Shown here piece after piece: positions 11,696 to 22,172 of a stretch of 64,000 nucleotides of DNA. This stretch comes from Batrachochytrium dendrobatidis JAM81. Taxonomy: Eukaryota > Chytridiomycota > Chytridiomycetes > Rhizophydiales. The stretch is taken from NCBI RefSeq assembly GCF_000203795.2, contig NW_006281117.1, positions 69,501-133,500 on the forward strand, written 5' to 3'. Position 1 is the first letter of the stretch. The number at the start of each line of letters is the position of its first letter. The position numbers were made by a program, and so were the translations under genes. The notes under the pieces were generated by a model. That model ran no database searches. It was given only the letters and a program-made list of their open reading frames with translations, and was not told the origin of the DNA.

Positions 11696-12345
11696 ATGAA
11701 AATGATTGGATCAATGGTGAACATTGATGTTAAACTCGTCAAAGTCAAGTTGCGGTTTACAAAACGTATCCAAGGATTCAGGAGTCGAGTTGAACCAACA
11801 AAGGCGTACAAGCAACTGATTCAACTACAAATAGAGCATTGGAACCAAGCAAGCAAGTTAAAGCGACAGTTTAATAGACATATCAACAAACATCCTTTCC
11901 ACCCAAAATACAAAACAATACAGTGCAAGACACATGCTCACCAATGTGGAAGAGTTGATGCAAAATATACCGAAAAATCACCAATCAAAACATTGGATAT
12001 TGGCTTGATATTCAATTTGGGTATATGCTGCAAAATGTAGATACTGAAAAGACAATTCAATTTAATATTTCAGATAATACATTATTGTTTAATGGTAACA
12101 ATCAATCCATGATTAATATGGATATTGACATTGTTTTGGATCTGATTGACGGAAATGATATTATTGAACGCATGAAACGTCATAATTCAAAGTATATTGT
12201 TGAAAGTATCTATGAATATGCTATCCTTGCAAGTAACACTGGTTGTTATCAGGTTATTGATGTATATGGAACAAACCGTGTCAATGTATCAATCAACAAT
12301 CCAATAACTGTTGATGTAATACCCAACACAGTATACAATCAATGA
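11696..12345 (+). pseudogene. Decayed coding sequence fused to repeat flank
   Basis: One frame (11,696-12,040) is basic and contains VEPTKAYKQLIQLQIEHWN. A second frame, readable from about 11,975, contains GYWLDIQFGYMLQNVDTEKT and continues to a stop at 12,345. The last ~100 bases of the second frame (from AACACTGGTTGTTATCA, about 12,236) match the 3' flank of the family A genes near 41,480-41,590 and 43,685-43,795. The frame is therefore a chimera across a duplication boundary. No domain is recognised. Confidence 0.3.
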
Positions 12346-12434
12346 TATGATTGTTGACCCATTCACAATATTCGACAAATATCAACACACCAGAAAGTTT
12401 AAATTTATTCAAAATTGAATTCATCGACAAATCA

Positions 12435-13760
12435 TCAATCTGAATCTGATTCCGGCTCTTGAAATTCTAAACCATGCCTTTTCATAAACTTTTTCAATTG
12501 TTGTCTGATAACGTATACTCTTTTTCTTGCCGCTACATACTCATGTTTCAATCGTATTTCAGTTTTTGGGTTGTACCCTAATTCAGACGTCTCTTCGCTT
12601 GACAACGCTAACCGTTGTCTCAATCCAAGAGCTATATATTCATGATATTCTTTGTATTTTTTGTCTCGTGTTACTTTAGATGCTACAAGTCTTTGATTTA
12701 TACCATCAAAGGTTCTCTGACTCTGTTCACTTAATCCAGTCACTTGATCTGAAACAGCATTATCTGACTCGTTTTCATCCGTCGGTTGGTGTTGGTCTTG
12801 GCTGGAAGTGCTTGTATTGGATTGATCCATTGATTGTTGTTGGTCTTGGTTGGAAGTAGTTGGATTGGCTGCATCAATTATTTCTTGCCAGTCTTCGTTG
12901 GAAATGCTTAAACCAATTGCATCCACTGGATGTTGCTGGGTTTGATCGAAAGTGTTTAGACCGTCTTGATCAATTGGACCAGAAACTTGGTTGGGAGTGC
13001 TTGAATCAGCTATATCAAATAGGTCTATCCAGTTTTCGTCAAGAATGCTTGAATCAATTGTATCCGTTGAATATTGCTGTTGGTCTTGACTGGAAGTGCT
13101 TGGATTGGACTGAATCATTGGTTGTTGTTCATTTTGGTTGGGAGTATTTAAACCAGCTATATCAAACAGTTCTTGCCATTCTTCAAAAGTGTTTGAATCA
13201 GCTTCATCTATTAAGCGTTGCCAGTTTTTGTCGGGAAATACGAGACCGGGTTCATTAGTTGATTGTTTCCGACTTTGTTTGGAAGCACTCGGACCGGGTT
13301 GATTCATCGATTGTTGCTGATCTTGTTTGGAAATGTTTGAACCGTGTTCATCAATCGGCCGTTTTCGACCTCGTTTGGGAGTGCTCGGACTGGGTTGATC
13401 AATTGATTGTTGCTGGTCTTTGAGAATATTTGAATTGACTGCATCAACCAAGTCTTGCCAGTCTTTTGGAATTCCTGGATCAGGTCTATCAATTATGGCT
13501 TTCCAATCTTGTTCAGAAATATTTGGACCAAGTTCATCAATTGGCCGTTTTCGACCTCGTCTGGAAGTACTCGGATCAACTATATACATTGGTTCTTCCT
13601 GATATTCATTTGAAGTGCCTGGATTAGGTTCATCGGTTGGGCCAGACATTTGACTCGAAGTGCCTGATGCTTGTGGTGAGCCATTGTTATCAGTCGGTAT
13701 CAGTATTGCATTGGCGGTTGCTGTCGCACTCAGTACGAATAAAATATCAACCAATTTCAT
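12435..13760 (-). CDS. Secreted family A protein 1, modular Gln/Ser/Pro repeats
   Basis: A single-exon gene of 441 residues; the ATG at 13760 begins the family signal peptide MKLVDILFVLSATATANA. From about residue 30 to 340 it is built of degenerate 20-30-residue modules mixing Q-rich linkers (DQQQSMDQ), a Pro/Ser segment (PGPSASKQSRKQ), a Trp segment (DWQELFDIA type) and basic KRGRKRPIDE segments. The last ~100 residues form a charged helical domain ending EFQEPESDSD. The basic segments resemble nuclear localisation signals. Paralogues lie at 27,665, 41,687 and 43,891. It is followed by a pepsin-like gene in the same order as at 43.9-52 kb. No enzymatic domain is seen; function is unknown. 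Confidence 0.8.
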   Translation of the reverse strand: MKLVDILFVLSATATANAILIPTDNNGSPQASGTSSQMSGPTDEPNPGTSNEYQEEPMYIVDPSTSRRGRKRPIDELGPNISEQDWKAIIDRPDPGIPKDWQDLVDAVNSNILKDQQQSIDQPSPSTPKRGRKRPIDEHGSNISKQDQQQSMNQPGPSASKQSRKQSTNEPGLVFPDKNWQRLIDEADSNTFEEWQELFDIAGLNTPNQNEQQPMIQSNPSTSSQDQQQYSTDTIDSSILDENWIDLFDIADSSTPNQVSGPIDQDGLNTFDQTQQHPVDAIGLSISNEDWQEIIDAANPTTSNQDQQQSMDQSNTSTSSQDQHQPTDENESDNAVSDQVTGLSEQSQRTFDGINQRLVASKVTRDKKYKEYHEYIALGLRQRLALSSEETSELGYNPKTEIRLKHEYVAARKRVYVIRQQLKKFMKRHGLEFQEPESDSD

Positions 13761-15230
13761 TAGATTGGTCAATGAGTTTAAACTATTAATACAAAAGTAG
13801 AGTGTTGAAACTGATGTTGATTATAAGACTGAACATACTCGATTGTATTTTTGTATGTTTTGTATAGCAAACCAACCCTTTTAGTTTAACCAATGGCACA
13901 GGATCACTTGATTGCTTGTAATGAACCAATATCAAACTAGACAGTATGCTGCTCCCTAATCACAATATCATATTGATCAATTTGATGATCGTGTTGATTG
14001 AATTATGCTTTTACGACCCTTTTATCAGGTATATTGAAAAGCACACCCTTCATGAGTGTTGTGCAGCCACAAACGCTTTGATTTACAACCGTATTCATGT
14101 CAAATGGTTCACTCCAGTATTCTCATGCAATGACTGTGTTATGCATTGCAACATACAATGATTACTACACATTGACTGCATTTCGTATTTGATTACAACA
14201 ATCATCATATGACACACAATCAGACTATAATGTTGAATCTACACTTTGTGCACTCTTAGTAACCATGCATTGCACAATCACCAAGTTTGAACCCATATTC
14301 ATGTGTTGTGCTGGACTGTCAATGTTGTCAATACAACTCTGTACACACATTTATTGTGTTCTGAATCTCGGATACGATCGCAATCTAGTTCAACAACAAT
14401 CATGACACATGTCAGTAATGCAACTGTTGTTTGTATGCCAATCATCACCAACAATGACACTGATTGTTTATTACACACCGACACTGTTATTTAGTGGTTT
14501 ATTCACATCAATATGGCTGAAAATTGTCGTTATATCATGCATTCTGCACACGGTTTTAATATTGCACATCCAGTTCCATCGCATTGTTGCTGACCCATCA
14601 TTGTAACGATGTATGTATCAAACACTGGCATGTCATCATAACCACAACTAGTAAAACGACACTCGAGTTGTTTACTGTGATCAGTATATGCAGCCCAGTG
14701 CGACTACACATACTAGATCCAGTCTGTTGGTTGTTTCAGTCGACATTGATTCACTTTTGACATTTGTCCAATTGACAATACAAATGTGTCAAGCTGAAAC
14801 CAAACTACACGACTCGACTGTTTGTGTCAATTGGATCGTGACTGAGCTATGCGATCATGATGTGTATTCAATCAATACCATGTATTACTAATGCAATAGT
14901 ATGTGTGATCATCGTGTATCAAACAACTACGATACACACTGGACTGATCCAATACATGCACGGCTTGAACATATCACACAATCAAACATGAACACACCAC
15001 ATTAAATATACATATAGTATCACTTTGTCACTAATGAATTGTATTCAGTCGAGTTTATTGAGAGTCTGTTTGTGACTCTTGACAGTGTCGTGGGTGTTTT
15101 CAGGTACAACTATTTGATCAGTTGTAGTTGATGATGATTAACACCAAGAGTCCTGGCGTACATCATACCAACTATAAAATAATCATGGTCATCATCCATT
15201 CAACAAATAACCGGTTTTATTGATATATCT
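13761..15230. repeat. Promoter and spacer, direct duplicate of 45,358-46,830
   Basis: The 5' region of family A gene 1 carries ACCAACCCTTTTAGTTTAACC (about 13,871-13,891). The rest is a gene-free spacer that matches 45,358-46,830 almost throughout in the same orientation. Part of it (14,240-14,480) recurs at 1-120 and, inverted, at 26,940-27,240. Confidence 0.7.
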
Positions 15231-15232
15231 GT

Positions 15233-16871
15233 TTAGTCATCAGTTTTCTTGTGAGTGGCCTTTGAATGCTTACTACCACGACGAATACTACCAAATCGCG
15301 ACAATGATCTCCTGAGACCAGATCTGCCATCTGAACTTGAAGTACTTGGTTGTTCAGGCAATCTAACAGTACCCATCAAATTCATGATCAATATATCAAT
15401 CAACACATTCACATATCAATATCAAACGACTTACTGTGGTAATGGCCAGAGTACCTGATCACCGTTTGAAATAGTAGGATACCTGTTACTTGCAGTTTCA
15501 CATCCACATCCAGGACCAAACCCAATGCGTATATTTTGTAAATCAAATGTCAATTCAAGTTGGGTCATAAATGGTATACCAAGAATTGCTTTGTCATTTG
15601 AGCCAACTTTTACAGCAAACATGTCTATAATTCAACAGGTATATCAGTCAGGTTAATCAAACAACACATATTGCATACAATTGTCAAATATTTACTATGT
15701 GTATAATCAACTCTTTGTATATAGTCTTTGGGACCCAATTTGATCTTTACGACGGAATCGTGATTGTCATCAGTTACGGGGGTTTGAGCATACATTGTAA
15801 TGGTAAATGTCGGCAGCTTGATCCAATCGATATGAAAATTGGATCTAACCATTAGATAGTGCTTCCAAAATATGTCATCAATTTCTTCCGGGGTGAGTTT
15901 GCGTTCGTCCTTGAATATATTTTTTTTGATAGTAATCGCATCACTATCAACAATAGCCTTGACCAACGCTGTCACGACTACTTTAGGGAAATACATATAT
16001 GTAGAACATGTTTCCACAACGGAGTACAAAGTATGGTCATCTTTGACAACTTGCTGGAATTCCTCGGGCAGATCCACTGGTTCGTCATTGACTAGTATAC
16101 TCTTGATGTTGACAGTATGATGATCATTTGTTGGTGAATTTACCCATGCAACACTCCTTCCATCCGTTCCACATTTTGCAGTGATTTCCGTATTTCCTAT
16201 ATTGATGAAGCTTTTTGAACGCATGCCATACGGACATAGTTGAATACCAATCTCGTTATTAGGAATGACATTATTGCTGTACAAAGTATCCAACACAGTG
16301 GTTGGTGGATGATGCTTTGACAACGAGGGATAACCAAACCCGAATACTCCATCAAAGTTTGGATCGATACCAGCTAGACGTGCCGATTGTTTTTCAACTG
16401 CTATTACTGGTAAATTGATGTCAGTTATTCCAGTACCCAGAATCGTCACAACTGCATCGGAACTAATTCCTCTGTACTCTTTGCCTCTGTAATCTATAAT
16501 AACGGGTTCCCCATTTGGAGTGTGTTGTGGAGTCAAACCTACGCTATTTTTTGAACTAGAAAGTGGTACGATTGTATCAGACATTGTTGAATCGACTAGT
16601 AAACCCAACTATTTTAAACAAGTGTGAGATTGATTAGACCTAGTACAAACTGATATCAAATTACAATGCATGACATGATACATACATCAACTCCATTAAC
16701 ATTGGATTTAATTGTGTAACATTTTGTGATATCACCACGCAATCTAACGGGTGATCGTTTTGACAGCCTATTGCTTGATTGACTGGTAATTTCAAAAGGT
16801 GATTCTAATGAAACTCGAACTGCAGCAACCGCCTGCAACGCAAGTAGAATGCATTCTAGAGTAATCAGCAT
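15233..16871 (-). CDS. Secreted pepsin-fold (A1-like) protein, catalytic residues lost, copy 2
   Basis: Four exons in the same structure as copy 1: 16871-16686, 16608-15696, 15624-15435 and 15362-15233; 472 residues. A signal peptide is present (MLITLECILLALQAVAAVRV). The first active-site region reads LLVDSTMSD, keeping Asp but not Thr-Gly. The second reads YSVVETC, with Val where Asp is expected. FGFGYPSLS and LGIPFMTQLELTFDLQ preserve the fold signature. Exon 2 is exactly as long as in copy 1 (913 bases), and all frames are open. Two complete copies with intact splice sites but lost catalytic motifs imply selection for a non-proteolytic role, not simple decay. Confidence 0.8.
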
Positions 16872-16915
16872 TGTATAGAGTAGTGTAATGGAAGGCTTTG
16901 GATTTGATACATGAC

Positions 16916-17527
16916 TGTCGTTTTATAATGACGGCAGTTTCAAGGGTGACCATCAACAGTTTCAAATGGATATTTAAAAAAAGCCAAATACACCATATAG
17001 GGTGAGCAAACCCAAATACACACCGTAGGGTAGATCAATATACAAGCATTGTTGATAGTGTGTAATCAACCTCAGTAGTATGCTGCATTGATCTCTTCAA
17101 TTGCGGTCATATATTCAGTAACCAGGTAGTTTCAAATTGTCACTCTGATCATGGATAGTTATCATCACATACTGTCACTGTATACCAAATATTTGACTGA
17201 TTGTTTAATTGGTCATGTTTTGGATCACTCGGACACAACAGCATCCAACAGCCTGTTATTGCAATATTTCAAAACCATGATTTTTCCATTGGTATGACTG
17301 CACAATCATTTTAGGTTAATGTAGACTGTATACATCAAACACTGCTGATTGTGTCACAACATGATCAACATCAAACTCGGCAATCTGTTATCGATACACT
17401 GAATGAGTGACGTTGTACTATAATTGAATTGGAGATTGGCAAGTCGTTCAACAAACTGGCCGTGTCAACAGGTCAGATTGTCATCGTGTACATGAACCAC
17501 AATGGATGATCATGCCATTCAAATCAG
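16916..17527 (-). promoter_or_regulatory. Promoter and upstream flank of pepsin-like copy 2
   Basis: Inverse complement of about 1,070-1,660. It contains the GACGGCAGTTTCAAGGGTG element and CACC-ATAT-AGGGTG at 16,991-17,004, plus another CACCGTAGGGT near 17,021. The homology stops abruptly at about 17,527 (after AAATCAGC), marking a rearrangement or insertion edge. Confidence 0.45.
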
Positions 17528-17534
17528 CTATCAT

Positions 17535-18125
17535 GACTACAGCCTCGCAGACGCATGACTCCCTAAGAACTCATGTTTACCCTCCATAGCTGTACTCATC
17601 TCTAGGTCTATAAATATACCATACAGCTTCTCATCATCAACCCTAGTTTTATCAATAGAGTTACTTGATTCCTACTAGTACAAGTACCTGGTTTTTGTCC
17701 CGATTCTCTCGCAATTAAGTAATTCCTGTTGGAATATCCAGACGGATACTCCTAAGTGGTAATCTGTGACAAAGCTAATTCTAGTAGCACACACTTTGAA
17801 TCTCCAAATTAAACCCTTCATCACCACCAATCCATATGCTCCAAACTCCATTATCCTCATTTTTGGAGATTCATGTTCCAAGTAATGAGTAAATGGTGTC
17901 ATTATGTAGACATAGTCAACTCCAGGAATCAATCCCATTGGCTCAACTACTTTTCGTTTACAGCCTCATCATACATTCTACTTGTTCGTATCACAAGACA
18001 AACAACTACTATAAAGCTAAGATGCTTACTCTTATCAATAAACGACTATTCAAACTATTTCAACTTTCTAATTACTTTATACTTTACTACATTTATACAA
18101 ATCACAAAGCTCCGAATATTCTGAC
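17535..18125 (+). mobile_element. Probable degraded copia-type LTR remnant(s)
   Basis: The stretch has no counterpart in the sister copy of the flanking duplication. It starts at the break in homology and has LTR-like content. A TATA-like TCTATAAATATACC lies near 17,610. TGTTGGAATATCC, a common copia LTR start, is at 17,727. CTTATCAATAAAC followed by ACGACTATTC, near 18,031-18,050, is shared with the intact LTR at 47,752. No clear target duplication or second end was found, so the boundaries are uncertain. Confidence 0.35.
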
Positions 18126-18134
18126 AACGAGTTT

Positions 18135-18795
18135 GTTGGTAAACTGTTGTATGACAGTCCCAGTGATGGTGTCAAAACAGTGTTTGTTACCAATGGTACG
18201 CTACCAGCACAAACTCGACTGATCCAACAGCCATGTATACACATTGTTGTCAGTTGCATCGAGTGTTTGTCCAAATAGGTTGATTCAAATGGGTTGCATA
18301 TAACCGATTAATCCAGCATTCATCCATTGTCAAACAACCATAATGCACAATACCACCAAGTGTGCAATCACACACGCACTGATCAGTCGTTGCACAGTAT
18401 GCATCAGTCAATGTCAAACATATATATGTCTGCAACTAAATTGCAGTTCATGACACATCCACACGATCCAACATGGCAAATCATGTATCATGAGTCCGAG
18501 ATTGATCAAAAACCTGATCATGGTAAACACAGCATGTTGTTGCATATCAGAGTCGATATATCGAGTGACAGTTGTACACTTGTTGATGATGAACAGCGTA
18601 TCAGTCACAATACATGCACGGTATTGCATTGCAGTCATTGGATGACAGTTATTTGCAATGTGATACCGATTGACATACATCAGCATGGTGTGATGTGATC
18701 ATGAGCATAATCATGGTGGAATGTGTTGGAGTTGACATTGTGAGTTGACAATCGATACACGATGCACATGACTGGAACATATATATTCGAGTGTG
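18135..18795 (+). repeat. Direct repeat with 34,105-34,775
   Basis: About 660 bases match 34,105-34,775 in the same orientation with scattered substitutions (both contain GGCAGTCCCAGTGATGG-type starts and end near GTGTGGTTTGGTTGGTGTC). Open frames inside are not conserved as proteins, so the copies are non-coding spacer duplicates. Confidence 0.75.
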
Positions 18796-19472
18796 GTTTG
18801 GTTGGTGTCAAGTTGATCATACCACTACAATACACTACACTACATGTATGTTGACATGTGTTGTACCAAGTTGGTTGCATTGCTACAATGTGGCATGTGT
18901 TGACCTGTTTGGATTACAGTTGTGCAGCATATTGATACTGTACACATGTGATATTGGCCACCAACACCAACAAAATGATCAGCGGTATTCGATCGTATCA
19001 TCCAATTGATTATGCAATCACTGACTGCTGATACTTTAATTATGAATATTGTCCAATACTTCATGACACCATCTGATACATTCAGTGCACAGTAACCGAT
19101 TGGTGTAATATGATCAATTCGAGCATACTATTGAATTGATAATGACAATGACAATCAAAGGCGTTTATTGGACAAACGAGATTGAATACTTGCAAACCAA
19201 ATGCAAATCAAGTATAAATCATTATACAGTACACCCTGCACTACAGCATATTCTAAACAAGCTTATTGATAGCGTGATCCCAGTTATACAATGCAATTGA
19301 GTTATCAGACAGTTTTTTAAATGCATTTATTTAAAATAAACTCGAATGATGATACGAAATGATTCTATGTGAGCAACCTGCACCCACATGGATATAGGCT
19401 GGCAGTGCTACAAGTTTGCTAATCAACTCCTGAATGGCGGCCATGATGATGACGCCAAAACTACTGAACAGT
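18796..19472. other. Spacer downstream of the gene at 19,473
   Basis: About 18,835-18,955 is the inverse complement of 26,625-26,750. The remainder holds no recognisable gene. Confidence 0.5.
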
Positions 19473-20291
19473 CTAGTTTCCAAACATTGATTTACTATAC
19501 ACTGTCAGTTTTGGTAGTTTAGGTTTCTTAATTTTGAGTTTAAGTTTCCAAGCTGATAAAGTGGATTGATTTTCTTGACGATTTGATTTTGACTGATGGG
19601 TTTTAAAAAAACCCTGTTTTGAGCCATGAGGTTTAGAAGTAGATTCGGATGTTTCTGGAGTAGGCTCAGATACAGCGTTTATCGACATTTCATTGAACGA
19701 CTCGAGTTCCAAATTGTAACAAATCCATGATCTTTCTAGTTTCAGTCTCATTAGATTCCTTCTATCAGATGGAGCCATTATATGCCCCTTTTTTTTAGTT
19801 TCTTGTACTCTTTGTTTCACCTCGGCGTCTATCTTGCGTGTGTCTTCAGCCCCAGTTGGAATATCCATACCTATTTTTCTCATCATTCTTTCGATCCTAT
19901 CCAGTTTTTGTCGAGGTGTGAGACTAGACTGTTCGTTCTTTGAAATATGGCTATTAAAAAAAGAGCAATCATTATCATCAGACTGTTCAGACTGAGAGGA
20001 TGACGATGATTCATTAGACTGTTTGGACTGTTTGACAGAGTTGTCCGAATCATTAGGATCTACGGTCGACTGAGCTACGTCATGGTTGGTTTCAGTAGAC
20101 TGTTGTCCTGTTCCGGTTGAAGAACAATCACCAGCGTATTTACATTTACGCTGCTTTATTCGAGCTAGAGATTCTTCTACTATTTTCCTATTAGATATAG
20201 CCGTTGATTCGCTGGAAGACGGACGATCAATGACTACTGCACTGACTGTTATCGACAATAGCGACAGCACAATAATCGATGTAAATTTCAT
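19473..20291 (-). CDS. Secreted Ser-rich protein, unrecognised family
   Basis: A single-exon gene of 272 residues. A clear signal peptide MKFTSIIVLSLLSITVSA is followed by a Ser/Gln/Asn-rich region with poly-Ser (about residues 60-110). A charged helical segment follows (about 120-210, containing KLDRIERMMRKIGMD), then a strongly basic C-terminus (KLKLKIKKPKLPKL). The plan (signal peptide, low-complexity linker, helical core, basic tail) parallels family B without clear sequence identity. Single copy in this window. Its role is unknown beyond likely secretion. Confidence 0.7.
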   Translation of the reverse strand: MKFTSIIVLSLLSITVSAVVIDRPSSSESTAISNRKIVEESLARIKQRKCKYAGDCSSTGTGQQSTETNHDVAQSTVDPNDSDNSVKQSKQSNESSSSSQSEQSDDNDCSFFNSHISKNEQSSLTPRQKLDRIERMMRKIGMDIPTGAEDTRKIDAEVKQRVQETKKKGHIMAPSDRRNLMRLKLERSWICYNLELESFNEMSINAVSEPTPETSESTSKPHGSKQGFFKTHQSKSNRQENQSTLSAWKLKLKIKKPKLPKLTVYSKSMFGN

Positions 20292-21161
20292 TTTGTTGAC
20301 GAGAATGAATGTGATAGAGCTTGTTGATTAGTAGGACAATTCTTGGTAATGAGCGGGTCGGTTGTGAATATGGACTATGTAACATACTTTTATTTAAATA
20401 CTTTTATGGTGGCTAAATACATGATCAAGACATAAGGGCTATATGAGCTTATGCAGGGACAACTTGGCCGCTGTTCAGGTATATATAGCACAAATACGTG
20501 TGTAGGCTTCCTTTTATATAACCCTTCAACCATTGGGTGAAGCAGAACTCATAATCAAGGGCCGGTAGCCCTGATCCATTTACTAAAAAATATGCCAAGA
20601 TCGATTGACATGATCAGTTAGTTTCAGGTTACGGTCAGTATAAGGTAACGGTTGATCCACACAACAGCTGGCCAAATATCAGTGGTAAAATCCTTCAAAC
20701 GGCTCTGCTTTGACACACTTGATCCAGTGATATGGCATTGTGCTACAATCCTGCTCAATGCAATACAGACTCAATGGTCATGTCAGTAGTGTCGGTATTT
20801 GATTGTCAGGCTACGATCAATACTCGATTGGTAAACCCAACAAAACTATCAATCAACAACACTTTGATGGAATTCTGCTGCATTGTCAGTTATCATGACA
20901 TCGATATGTCATGACAGTTGGTTTGTTTATGGATGTTGATTTGCAAAACATTGCTGGATTAAACGATGAGTTCAATTGCAATCAAGTGTTTGCAACTCGG
21001 TCACTGCATTTCATGTGGCATCAATAGTGTCAACATCCGACTCGATACTGTACACGACTGATTGTCAAAAACTCGACAATCGATTGTGGGTGTGGTTGTC
21101 AAATGTGTATGAGTGCAGTGGTATGTTTGTGATGGTAGTCTGTATACTACACAATATGTCA
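20292..21161. other. Upstream region of the gene at 19,473 and spacer
   Basis: An AT-rich promoter region with ACCCTTCAACCATTGGGTG near 20,522-20,540, a loose match to the ACCC...GGGT elements upstream of the other secreted genes. No gene is seen. The right end is the truncation edge of the DUF4246 fragment. Confidence 0.4.
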
Positions 21162-22097
21162 GTATCTGAAACAAGTCGAGTCGATAACAATATATCGCAT
21201 GGTACCATTGTGGTGTATTTGAGTCGTATATTCAGTGGTGCAATCATCGTTTGTCCATATACAACACTGTACATTGATGCATCAATCAGATTGTGCACCA
21301 TTTGACCAGTGTTGTGATTTGATCCATGTTCAATATCCGACACATTTGTCATCAATCGCGTGTATATATTGTCAGGTATGCCATTGTCCAGTATATACGT
21401 CAGTTCAACAGATCCTGGGATAACTGTGCCAAATCCATCACTGCCATTACAAACAAACTGTTTGACAAAAAACTCGAGTTGTTCCAATGCAAGATTAAAT
21501 GTTGATGGTGATATATTCTGATCGAGTGAGTCAGCCCTCCATTGCTCCACAATATGCTGGTTTGTGATATCGATCCACCACATGGGTTTGCAAAGTATAC
21601 ATTGCAGATACTGGATATACCGCATTTCGACAAGTGTGCGTACCTGTCCATGTGTATCTCCGGCCATTCCAGATTTCATATCAATTTCGGCATTGTCGTC
21701 GTATGGCCAAATGCTTGAATTAGCAACATGAACCAGATGCTGGAAACACGTTTCGATGATCTGGCCAGCAATCCTTTTGTTTCTGTGGTCAGCAGTATTC
21801 GATTGTACAATAGCCGTTAGATTTTCAAACATCCCGCCTTGTTCCAACTTGGTACGTATTGAACTGTCGGGGTGATTGTCGGCAAAATCAGCAAGTGTTT
21901 TGAGTAGGTTTACAATATCAGGAACAGGACTGTTACACAAACGTATATTTCTACATGAAATAATAGTGTTGAGTTGCTTTACAATTCCATAATCTCGAAA
22001 CACCTTGATCATCTCGGCCTTGTTTGTAGATTTCTGAATCATGTCGTTGACATGATCAAACAGGTACAAACAGTCATACATATCAACATCACACACT
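21162..22097 (-). pseudogene. Truncated DUF4246 gene fragment, copy 1
   Basis: Matches the middle of the intact gene at 37,302-40,601 (end of the armadillo-like part plus the N-terminal half of the DUF4246 region, through VHNLIDASMYSVVYGQ). Similarity starts abruptly at about 22,097 and stops at about 21,162 just after LVSDT, where a foreign tail leads to a stop. It lacks a start and the C-terminal half, which holds the predicted metal-binding residues. It lies head to head with copy 2 and forms an inverted repeat with 22,440-23,372. Confidence 0.8.
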
Positions 22098-22172
22098 GTT
22101 ATGCATAAATGTGTGTTCAGTCATCACAATTGATGAATTTGACATGGTTGGATTGACATGACATGAATACAG

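Noticed and set aside
5600..12345. Idea that the island is an integrated virus
   Set aside because: No replication-protein, capsid or polymerase motif could be recognised in any frame; only the HNH core is identifiable.
18327..18698. Plus-strand open frame of 123 codons, also at 34,292-34,663
   Set aside because: It lies in a direct repeat; composition is Met/His/Cys-rich like the spacer, no start context or domain is seen, and other frames are equally open.
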